A DNA stretch of 64,000 nucleotides from Lycium barbarum. Lineage: Eukaryota; Streptophyta; Magnoliopsida; Solanales; Solanaceae. Below, piece by piece: positions 1 through 9,194 of this stretch. The stretch lies in NCBI RefSeq assembly GCF_019175385.1, contig NC_083338.1, positions 61,908,884 to 61,972,883 on the forward strand, read 5' to 3'. Every line of letters starts with the position of its first letter. The stretch's first letter is position 1. The notes under the pieces are model-generated. The model did not search any database. It saw only the letters and a list, made by a program, of their open reading frames with translations, and had not been told where the DNA came from. The position numbers and the translations under genes are program-made.

Positions 1-26
1 CAATGAAAAATTTCCGAGGTGTAACA
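1..26 (-). repeat. E1 3' LTR, first 26 bases
   Basis: Read on the minus strand this starts TGTTACACCTCGGAAA, directly after the polypurine tract, and runs off the window edge. The same start is seen in E4 at 30393. Confidence 0.8.
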
Positions 27-61
27 TTTTCCCCCCTTAAGAACATTCGTCCTCGAATGTT
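27..61 (-). promoter_or_regulatory. E1 polypurine tract and pre-PPT stem-loop
   Basis: On the minus strand a G-rich purine tract (complement of 27-41) abuts the 3' LTR and would prime plus-strand DNA synthesis. Just upstream, 42-61 forms an inverted repeat, AACATTCG and CGAATGTT around the loop AGGA, which recurs before the PPT of the other elements. Confidence 0.75.
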
Positions 62-232
62 AAAGTCTTCGGGGATCCCATAAAAATTTCACCAGAGTTT
101 CCCCTATAATATGGCACTACCATCCTGCCACAACAATCCATAATAGCAATGCCTCACTGGGCTAAAACACAATAGCATAGAAATTTGGTCACACACAACC
201 CAAAAAAAGCATAAAAGGAATACATACATACC

Positions 233-1159
233 TTAGGATCTTGACGTCTCATCTTGGACTTCTTTTAAGGGCTGAAATAAATGTGGGTATTTGGATCGCA
301 TACTTTCTTCTACTTCCCACGTCATTTCCTCTCGTTTGCTGCTTCTCCATAGAACCTTAACTGAGGCCACTTCTTTGTTTCTAAGCCTCCGTACTTGCCT
401 ATCTAATATGGCAATGGGTATCTCTTCATAAGTCAGTTTCTCTATCACTTGCACATCATTTACTGGGACGATCCTAGTAGGATCTCCAATACATTTTTGA
501 AGCATCGAGACGTGAAATACTGGATGGACTGACTCCAATTCTGGAGGTAGCTCTAACTCATAGGCCACCTTGCCTATCTTACGTACAATTTCATATGGCC
601 CAATATACCGGGGGGTAAGCTTCCCCTTCTTACCAAATCTCATTACACCCTTCATAGGTGACACCCTCAAGAATACCCAATCTTTCACTTCGAACTCCAA
701 GTCTCTTCGACGATTATCCATATAGGACTTTTGATGACTTTGGGTCGCTAACAGCCGATCTTGTATGAGCTTAACTTTCTCTATAGCCTGTTGGATCAAG
801 TCTGGCCCTATCAATTTAGTCTCTCCTATTTCAAACCACCCAATCGGGGATCTACACTTTCGCCCATATAGTGCTTCATATGGTGCCATCTGAATGCTGG
901 AATGATAACTATTATTGTAAGCAAATTCAATGAGTGGCAAATGATCATCCCAATTTCCTCCAAAGTCTATCATACATGCCCGTAACATATCTTCAAGAGT
1001 CTGAATAGTACGTTCAGCTTGCCCATCGGTCTGTGGATGAAAGGCCGTGCTGAGGCGCACTTGGGTCCCTAGACCCTCTTGGAAAGACCTCCAAAACTTA
1101 GCTGTAAACTGAGTCTCTCTATCGGAGATAATAGATACTGGAACACCATGGAGTCTCAC
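233..1159 (-). pseudogene. pol: E1 pol: integrase core to chromodomain tail
   Basis: 308 codons open on the minus strand. The frame starts inside the integrase catalytic core (RLHGVPVSIISDRETQF holds the second catalytic Asp; [15 protein letters not shown] holds the catalytic Glu). It continues through the integrase C-terminal domain (WVFLRVSPMKGVMRFGKKGK, GPYEIVRKIGKVAYELELP) to the chromodomain-like tail (HPVFHVSML near residue 210, VKVLWRSSKREEMTWEVEE near 268). Its first Met is not a true start: sequence from 1347 to 1160 still encodes integrase ([10 protein letters not shown] with the first Asp, then [16 protein letters not shown]), but a one-base loss near 1178 shifts the frame. It would insert cDNA and bind chromatin if intact. 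Here it is a fragment of a dead element. Confidence 0.85.
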
Positions 1160-1347
1160 TATGTCCTTAAGGTAAAGCCTTCATAGTCTTCTGCTACATA
1201 GGTCGTTCTGACCGGTAAGAAATGTGCTGACTTGGTGAGTCTATCCACAATCATCCATATAGAATCATACTTACGTCGGGAACGGGGTAACCCTGTAATG
1301 AAGTCCATATTAATCATCTCCCACTTCCAAGTTGGGATTTCTATGGC

Positions 1348-1791
1348 TTACAACAATCCACCCGGCTTTTGGTGCTCAATTTTCACTTGTTGACAATTAG
1401 GACATTGAGCTACAAACTCCACTATATCTTTCTTCATCCCATTCCACCAATATATAGACTTAAGGTCATGATACATCTTCGTCGTTCCGGGGTGAACAGA
1501 ATAATGGGAACAATGAGCCTCTCTCAATATCTGGTGGCGTAGACTTGCCACATCAGGAACACATAATCTGCCTCTGCATCGGAGAACTCCGTCTCCTGAA
1601 ATATCAAATGATGACACCTCTCTCCGAGGGAGTGTATCTCTGTACTGCATTAGCATGGGATCCTCGTATTGTCGCTCCTTCACCTTTGCTACTAGCAACG
1701 AGACTGCCAAATTCTGAATGGTAGCTCCGCTGCTACCTGAGTCCATTACTCGGACTCCTAGGCTAGCTAACTGTTGAAGCTCACGGGTCAT
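1348..1791 (-). pseudogene. pol: E1 pol: RNase H-integrase linker and HHCC zinc domain
   Basis: 147 codons in the pol frame upstream of the previous fragment. It begins in the spacer after RNase H (MTRELQQLASLGVRVMDSG) and contains the integrase zinc-binding domain: the His pair lies around EAHCSHYSVHPGTTKMYHD, the Cys pair is CPNC in VAQCPNCQQVK. It ends HQKPGGLL at a stop that replaces the Gln seen in E4 (GGLLQAMEIP), so this is a nonsense mutation rather than a natural end. Homology continues upstream to 1823, where E2 cuts E1. Confidence 0.85.
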
Positions 1792-1823
1792 TTCTCTCTT
1801 TTCTGGTCGTACATCACTTAGAA

Positions 1824-4635
1824 TGTTATATCCCGTATTTTTGCATATTCGGGAAATTTGAAATAATTGTGACTAGTAAGAGATAAAGCAATATTTTGGT
1901 TCTAGCAAATATATATGTTGTTCATGAGAAATATTGATGCGAAAATATCGAGGGAGGCTAAGGGCAAAAATTGGAAATTTGAAAATTTGTTTCATGGATT
2001 ACAAATATTAGCCAACTAATTGGGCTTAAAAAAAAAGAGAAAAAGAGGCCCAATTCATTAGGGGTGGCCGGCCATGGGCCCAAGCCCATGTGCCCATTTA
2101 AGTCAAGGCTAATAAATAAGAGAAAAGGGCCATGTATTCATCATTCATCTAGAACTTTACAGACAAAACAAAATGAGAGCAAGACTTGAGAGAACAAGGG
2201 GCATTCGGCCACCTTGGAGAAAAAGAGAAAAAATTTAGCCCATCAAATCTTTGATCCAAAAATCTTAATTTTCTAGTATTCCTACTAGGTTCAAGACCCT
2301 CATCAACGTGGTATAATTTTTGAGGCAAGAAAGTACTTTTTTTGGCAAGTGGAAAAAAAATGAAAAAAGGTAAGAATTCTATCTTTTTTTGTTATGGAAG
2401 ACTTATTTATGTATTGTAGTGTATGGAAATGAATGGAAAATATGGAGATGTTGTGTGTGGTGTGTGAGCCGTGTGTGTGTGTTGTGGCCGTGTGGTGTCT
2501 TTTGGTGAAGGAAGATGAATTAAATTTATTTAGTATGAAATTTGTGTGTTGTGGCCTTGTGATGTAAATGGAAGAATAATGGTTCAAGATTGACATGAAA
2601 ATTGGTTGTAAGTTGTTGTAGGAAAATTGTGTGATTTTATTATAAGTTTTATGTAATTATGGAAATGGAATTGCTAAAACATGAATTGCTGTTGTTGTTG
2701 ATGAAATTGGAAAAAGAAAATGTGACGTTGTGACCTTGTCGCATTTGTGGAGATTTCGAATGGAATATGGTGATAGTGGGATTGTAGAATATTTGGAAAA
2801 ATTGTATGAAATGCTTTTGAATTGTATTTGGTTGATCTTGAATTAGTAATGAATATGTGAGCATTGGAATCGGCTTGAAAATACGTAGTTGAATTGAATA
2901 AGGATGAACTATGTAGAAAGGAAGGTTACTAGTGTTGGAATGCGTTTTAAATTGGTTTTGGATGTTATTGGTATGGTTGTTGGTATTGTTGGTATGGTTG
3001 TTGATGAATTTGGTCGAGTTAAATTCTCGGGGATTTCGAATTTACAGGGGAGATGCTGCCGAAATTTCTGTAGACAAGCACTAGTTAGAATTGGATTTCT
3101 AAGTACTTGTAGCTAATATTTGGTAATTGATAATATTATTGTAGATATTGGAGAGCCCGAGACTTGAGTCGGGATTTGGTTAGCGAGCGATTGAGGTATG
3201 TGAAGCCTACCTTTCTTTCTTTTGGCATGACCTTTATGAAATGAATAAATGACACATACGTATGTTTCCAAAGAAAAATTCCATTCTTAGAGCCACTAGG
3301 ATGGCCGATGTCTTTTACCTCCAATAAGCTATTCCATATGGTTTGATACGCATTTATGATGTTTGAAATATTTTAGTTGATATGTTTCCGAATGTTGTTC
3401 GAAAAATATTTGATATGGCTAAAGTCTTGGATATATGGTTTGATATGTATATATGATTCTAAGGCTCCATCTGATTTGCTCCATAGCGATATTTGAAAGT
3501 TCCCTAATATGATCGTTACTTGAATTTCCGAAAAGAGCTTCTGAAATGCTTTTAAAAAGTTTTGTACTTCAAAAGTTCGTAACTTTCGTATACTAATTCT
3601 GATTGACCCGAAACTGATTTCTGAGCCTTCGGATGTCGTAAATATATTTGTCCATTGAGTTTTGAAGTTTATTTATTTATATGCATATGGTTCCCTCACT
3701 ACTCCGCTCGTGCATACTACTATTACATCGTTATCTTCGCCATAGGGCTGGGTACCGCTTATATACGGCGTTATGATGTGATATGGCATATGATATGTTC
3801 TGATGTTTTGATATGATATGATGATATGATATGTTCGGGGATTGTACGGAGAGTTGACACCTTCTGGAGTATGATGTGTTGTGGCGCCAATGTCGGAGTG
3901 GCGACCGCGTTCCTGAGCCTTATGCATGATCTTTATTTGCATTATCTATGTTTTTAAAACAGGTTTGATATATTAATTCTGTAACCGCTTTCCATACTCC
4001 TTATTTCAGTTCTTATTTGGATTATTGTACTTCCTGCTTTACATACTCAGTACATATTTCGTACTGACCCCCTTTCTTCGGGGGGGGGGGGGGGGGGCTG
4101 CGTTTCATGCCCGCAGGTACAGACGTTCGTTCTGGTGACCCGCCAGTGTAGGATACATTCTGCTACTTTGGAGTGCTCCTTTGACTCAGAGCCCATACTT
4201 TTGGTACAGATCTTTCGTTGTATATGTCTCTGTATATATGTATGACTATCTGGGGTACAGCGGGGCCCTTTCCCGTCATATGTTTCGGTTATGGTTTGTA
4301 GACGCCTGTAGACATATATGTGGGTCATGGGTCATGTTTGTTCGATTATGTTTGTGATTTGTGCCTTAAGCGGTCCCGTTTGCTATTATGGCCATAACGG
4401 CCCACATGTTTGTACATGTGTGTATATTCCGGCGATGTGTATTCCGCTAGCCTACCGGCTTTTGATATGATATTTCTGTATAGGTGACCGCTTAAGATGA
4501 TGTCTGTTTTCAGTATCTGTTCAAGATAACGTATGCTAAATTTGAATAAGTCTTTGATATGTCGATTTGGTAAGAGAACGAGTTTGGGTGTCCAAATAGG
4601 GCACCAGTCGCGGCCAACGGGGTTGGGTCATGACA
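1824..4635 (+). repeat. E2 5' LTR
   Basis: 2812 bp from TGTTATATCCCG to GGGTCATGACA. It matches 9195-12098 except for point changes and a gap of about 84 bp near 3730 that is present in the 3' LTR near 11112-11195. Conserved LTR blocks in order: TATA-less promoter block with CCGAAATTTC (3039-3075), donor-like AGGTATGT (3194), three-hairpin cassette (4044-4117) and a 19-base poly-G at 4080-4098. Confidence 0.92.
3039..3075 (+). promoter_or_regulatory. LTR core promoter-like block, E2 5' LTR
   Basis: ACAGGGGAGATGCTGCCGAAA and following bases match a block found in the other LTRs. In them a TATA-like run lies just upstream of AGGGGAAATGCTGCC and the CCGAAATTTCGG palindrome. Here the TATA run is degraded and the right half of the palindrome has changed. 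The 3' LTR copy is at 10418-10454. A transcription start near this block is inferred. Confidence 0.4.
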
Positions 4636-4653
4636 AAAGTGGTATCAGAGCGG
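4636..4653 (+). promoter_or_regulatory. E2 primer binding site
   Basis: TGGTATCAGAGC at 4640-4651 is complementary to the 3' end of plant initiator tRNA-Met and lies four bases after the LTR. This is the usual minus-strand primer site of Tekay-type elements. Confidence 0.88.
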
Positions 4654-4692
4654 TTTGTTCTCGGAATGTCTACAGGCCGTGTCTAGTAGAGT

Positions 4693-4732
4693 CTTGTTTA
4701 TCGGTGTGTTGTGCACCACCTCTATAAACAGG
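4693..4732 (+). promoter_or_regulatory. Leader stem-loop with GTGCAC loop, E2
   Basis: The stem pairs CTTGTTTAT with ATAAACAGG and GGTGTG with the bases after the loop (one mismatch here). The loop is TTGTGCAC, with the self-complementary GTGCAC at 4711-4716. It lies 41 nt after the primer site and is conserved in position in E3, E5, E6 (twice) and E7. A dimerisation or packaging role is inferred by analogy with retroviral leader hairpins. Confidence 0.6.
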
Positions 4733-7700
4733 AGGCTACAGGACATTTAGGATGTTACCTTTCTTTCATATCTTAGATCGTGCGATAGAGCCCAGCCATA
4801 GGAAATGAAATTCCTTTTACTAACCCTTAATTTCAGCTAAAGAACGGTATCGATAGAAGAAAGTGGCTGATGATATTGGGAGCTGCACTGTACACAGGTA
4901 AGCAACGGTGCGAAAGGGGCATGTTGGATAAGGTAAGAATATTGAGATATGATTGAAAAATATGGTTGAAGAATGAAAGATGAGGTAGATATGAAAGTGT
5001 AATAGGTGCAGTTTGAGTTGGACATGTGAGGTAAGTCTCGACATCTTTATACCTTTACTTGAAATTTTTAGCCCTGTGTGACTATGATACGGTATGATAT
5101 ATACTTATATATGTTGGCCCTGTGAGGCATTGTTGGTATTTCGTGTGTGCAGGTTTTGGGTAGTAAGAAGTACAGAGGAACCTCTGCCCAAATGTTTCCC
5201 AGAAATATAAAGAGGAGAGTGAGATATAAGTTCATAATATGTCTTAAAAGTCGATACCGATAGGGCAAATTTACTACGTTGTATTAAAGCTTAAGAGATA
5301 TCCTCCATGTTATTCGTAAGAAGCATCATCCTTATTTGGGAAATTTTATTTCGAGAAAGCATATATGAGTAGCAAATTCGCAATTCATTTAAACTGACCA
5401 GAATACGTTCCAACCACATTTTACTTTAGAAAAGCCTGTGTTGAAGGGCAAAAATGTCCGGCGATTAAGTTTCACCTTATTGGAAGAATACAAAGCGTAT
5501 GACAAGCAGTTGGGAATTAAATGATTCGCTCATGACTCAAAAATAAATATGGAGGTAAACTATGTGAATCAAGCACTAAGAAGTTCTGTGGTGCTTGTCG
5601 GACTCTAGTTTTCTTCTGCTGGTGGATAAAGAATGCCTCATAGTAACATTTTATCAGTTCTCATCGACAAATTGGAGATGGAATTTGTGGAAGAAAAACT
5701 TAAACTTGTGGGCTGTCTAGGATCGTATATTTCATGTGTTATTGTTGAAATACTAAAGATGATCTAGGAAGAGGTGGCAACTCGTATCAGAACATTTTAT
5801 TGAGGTATCGAGTGAACCGATAAACAGGGATAAATAACGACGAGTTACAGAAAAAAAAAAAAAAAGGGAGTAACAGTATGATGGAGATAAAAGTACAGAA
5901 GAGGAAGAGTTATACCAAATTTTGGAGGTGTTGATAAGACAGCTTGTGAGATATTAAGGATATGATTGATCAGAATGGGCGAAGGGTCAAGTACATCTAG
6001 TCCACAGAGTGTAATTAAAACATAGAAGAATCGTGAATAAGATTAAGAAGTATTACGTCATAGGATGGATTACGAACAGGATGTACTGTGAACACCGTAA
6101 GGATTGCTATAGAAATGAGTAAAGCCTAGCAAGGAAGTAACAAAAGGAAATGGTGTAACTAGTGTGAAATGGTAAAGTAGATGTAGAACGAATAAGAAAG
6201 AACTTACAAGGTCCTACAGGGAAAGTTCAGAATAAAAGTTAAGTGGTAACAAAAGCGAAAGCGCGCACCGGAAGAGAAGGGGTTAATAGAAGGAAGAAGA
6301 TAAGAAGAAAACGAGTGGGATTACAGTTTAGCAATGTGTTATGACATGTATAGCTGAGGAAATGAGTTATATAAGCGACAGAATTGTGAAAGACCGAACT
6401 AAAGGAAGATGAGCAACAAGACAGAACAAATACCAGAAATGACTGGTGTGATAAGAATAAAAAGAGATAAACAAAATATGATTTGAAAATGAGGAAAGGC
6501 TTATGTAGAAGTTGTGTTTTCTGAAAGATACGGGAATAGCATGAGATTCCTCGTGCACAAAATAAAAGATGGACGTAGACTGGAGAAATGGAAGGAGTGT
6601 TAAAGGACGCACCCAAGACAGACGTAATTAATTAAGTATGAGTATAGAATAAAAGGGAAACATACAGTTATGGACTTAAATATGTAGTGCGACGAAACGA
6701 TAATAAGACAAGACCACTATAAAGACAAATTCGATATGATTTCGAGTAAGTTAGAATTTTGCATTTGATATACAACAAGAGAGAAAGAATATGAGGCATA
6801 AAAGAGTACCACGTATATGTGACTTCACTTCGGGAACAGTGAAATCTTTAAAGGACAAGGATTGTGGGTTTGCGAAACAACTGATGCATTGTGAATTTAT
6901 TAGAAGAAAGAGACGATATTCGTTGGGATAAAGATAGTGTTATAAGAAAGTTTGGGACATTTATCATTAGAATATAAGTGCTACCTAATGGAGAATTTGA
7001 AACGACTATAAGCACTAGCTAATTACTGATCAGAATAAATGGAACGTGGCCTCGGATAAATTGCTACATTAATTACAATACTTGAGTACCAACCATCAGA
7101 TAAGATTTTGTACTATATAATCGAGAGTCCTCATCGCCTCGTGATTTTGTTAAGGTCTCGTACGAAGATAATCAAGTTATAGATTATAAAGAAAAGACAT
7201 AGATATGGTATAAGTACAACCCCAAAAGGGGGGAAGCGGGTGAAAGTAAAGTAAGTATAAATGGAAACAATTGAGACTGCAACACGTTTAATGTGAATTC
7301 TCAAACTTTAAGTGAGATCCCTTGCAGAACAAGTTAGTGAGATTTGAAGGCCAGCAATAAGCGGATAGAAGTCAAGATGGTATGGAATACAGTGCTGAGA
7401 ATTATTGGTAGAGGTCTTGGATAATATGACAACAGAAAATGGATGCTTGAAAAAAAAAAAGAATACGACAAAAGAATGGTAACGAGCAACTTAAAAGATA
7501 TTATAAAGGATAGAAAGGCTATACCGAATTAGAGGTTAAGATGTTGACAACGGATTTATTGGCTAATGATATTGTGACATATAAGTAGCAAAGGAGAAAG
7601 GATAGGAAATCTCTCCTATAGCAAGATATGAGAAAACCAAATGGTGAATAGAGGAAGGGAAAAGAGTATGGCGAAATAGACAGCAAGTGAGTGATAGTAC

Positions 7701-8340
7701 GATAAGATATGTAAAACAGGATGAACCGGGAAAAGGAAGGACTATGACTATGATTAGATACCCTTTATACAAATTGTACAAGAATAGTTATGCAACCTAC
7801 GAATACTTGTATGCTGAGGACAAGACCAAGTAAGTACTTGATAAAAAGGGTAAGAGTTCAGTAACAACAATGTGGTTGCAATATTTTGGATACGCCAAAG
7901 AAAGGTGTAAGGTGGTTAGAGGAAAATTACAGAGACATAATTAGTACGGAGGGCAAAAGCCATAATTGGGCCCCGATACTATTGAAAGGTATGAAGGAAG
8001 AATGTAAGGTAAAGTATGAAGACTAGTGAGACGACGCTAAGATATTTTTTGGGCTGATTTGAGCATCTACACATACTCGTGTAAAGATTACAATAGGATG
8101 CACGATAGGAGAACTAAGGGAAAATCTGAGTAAAGGGGCGATAGAAGAGTTGAGTCAAAAATAGAGAAACGACATGAGATAATATGCCTAAAGTGTTATA
8201 AGTGGGATTAAGGGAATTTGCGAAATAGTTTAAGCGAGATGGTCAGAACGAGCTAGTTACTAGAAGACAGTGAATTTAAAGAGAACGAGCAAGAAGGACT
8301 CGACTTAAGCTTCAAGTTTAGAGGGATATGATGAGTTGCA
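4733..8340 (+). other. E2 non-coding interior
   Basis: About 3.6 kb without a credible gene. The first part is the common leader (GGAGGCTACAGGACATTTAGG and following). From about 5470 it is collinear with E5 interior on the opposite strand (shared stretches include ACAAAGCGTATGACAAGCAG near 5490 and GTACAACCCCAAAAGG near 7213), so it is ancestral element sequence rather than host DNA. The 5S rRNA-like core of E5 is missing: similarity is lost after AGAACATTTT near 5790. A 17-base A run lies near 5850. Short frames here are chance openings. Confidence 0.7.
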
Positions 8341-9072
8341 GTTGATTTCAGTGGTAGCCGGGATGATCATTTGCCGCTTATTGAATTCTCTTATAATAAT
8401 AGTTATCATTCCAGCATTTAGATGGCGCCGTATGAAGCCTTATATGGCAGAAAATGCAGATCTCCGATTGGTTGGTTCGATGTGGGTGGAACTAAATTGG
8501 TTGGTCCAGATATGATTCAACAAGCAGTCGATAAGGTGAAGCTCATTCGGGAACGGTTGTTAGCAGGCCAGAGTTGACAGAAATCATATGCGGATAAACG
8601 ACGTCGACCGTTAGAGTTCCATATTGGTGACTGGGTATTTCTGAAAGTGTCACCTATGAAAGGTGTAATGAGATTCGGCAGAAAAGGAAACCTCAGTCCG
8701 CGACATATTGAGCCTTACCAGATTGTTCAAAAAATAGGCGAGGTCGCCTACGAGTTAGACGTACCATCTGATCTGGGAGCAGTACATCCAGTATTCCATG
8801 TGTCAATGCTCCTAAAGTGTATTGGTGATCCTTCTAGAATATTTCCTATAGAAGATGTCCAGGTAACTGAGGAGTTGTCCTATGAAGAACGACTTGTAGC
8901 TATTTTGGATCGTCAGGTGAGGAGATTGCGCGCCAAAGATGTGCCTTCTGTTAAGGTTTTGTGGCGGAACAATAACCAAGGAGAAATGACCAGGGAAGCG
9001 GAGGACGAGATGAAGAAGAAATATCCTCACTTGTTTCCTATGCCTACAGGTAATCTAAATTCCTTAAATTAA
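8341..9072 (+). pseudogene. pol: E2 pol remnant: integrase C-terminus and chromodomain
   Basis: Plus-strand pol sequence begins near 8350 at the end of the integrase core ([18 protein letters not shown]), hits a TAG in place of the Gln of SSIQMAPYE near 8420, runs through [18 protein letters not shown] and KVKLIRERLL, and hits a TGA near 8575. The last open part (8647-9072, 141 codons) holds MKGVMRFGRKGNLSPRH, HPVFHVSML, EERLVAILDRQVRRLR and VKVLWRNNN, i.e. the integrase C-terminal domain and chromodomain-like tail. The frame ends naturally at TAA about 120 bp before the 3' LTR. All upstream gag, PR, RT and RNase H are absent. Confidence 0.85.
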
Positions 9073-9158
9073 TTATGTTGAATGGTGAATGATTTATATG
9101 TGCGGTCCATAAAAAGAAACTCCCCCGAAATGCTTGTAAGACCTTATAAGGAAAATTT

Positions 9159-9194
9159 AACATTCGAGGACGAATGTTCTAAAGGGGGGGAGGA
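9159..9194 (+). promoter_or_regulatory. E2 pre-PPT stem-loop and polypurine tract
   Basis: AACATTCG (9159-9166), loop AGGA, CGAATGTT (9171-9178), then AAAGGGGGGGAGGA directly before the 3' LTR. The stem has eight perfect pairs. The purine tract is the plus-strand primer. Confidence 0.8.

Larger units (their letters stand above)
1..1823 (-). mobile_element. E1, Ty3 chromovirus, left (3') arm
   Basis: Left arm of the oldest recognisable element. On the minus strand it runs from integrase through the chromodomain tail and polypurine tract into the first 26 bases of the 3' LTR. It stops at 1823, where E2 is inserted, and resumes at 22300. Joining the arms restores the pol frame: the right arm ends in codons for RRSMGSL and the left arm starts with SDVRPEKREM, matching the uninterrupted order in E4 (RRSMGSL then EKREM). 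E1 and E4 share the LTR start TGTTACACCTCGG, so they belong to one family. Confidence 0.9.

Noticed and set aside
5848..5866. A poly(A) tail of a processed pseudogene or LINE in E2
   Set aside because: No target duplication and no upstream coding or LINE similarity; a simple A run in non-coding sequence.
6239..6616. 125-codon minus-strand frame in the E2 interior
   Set aside because: Ser/Phe-rich product typical of the antisense of A/G-rich non-coding DNA; no matching frame in the collinear part of E5.
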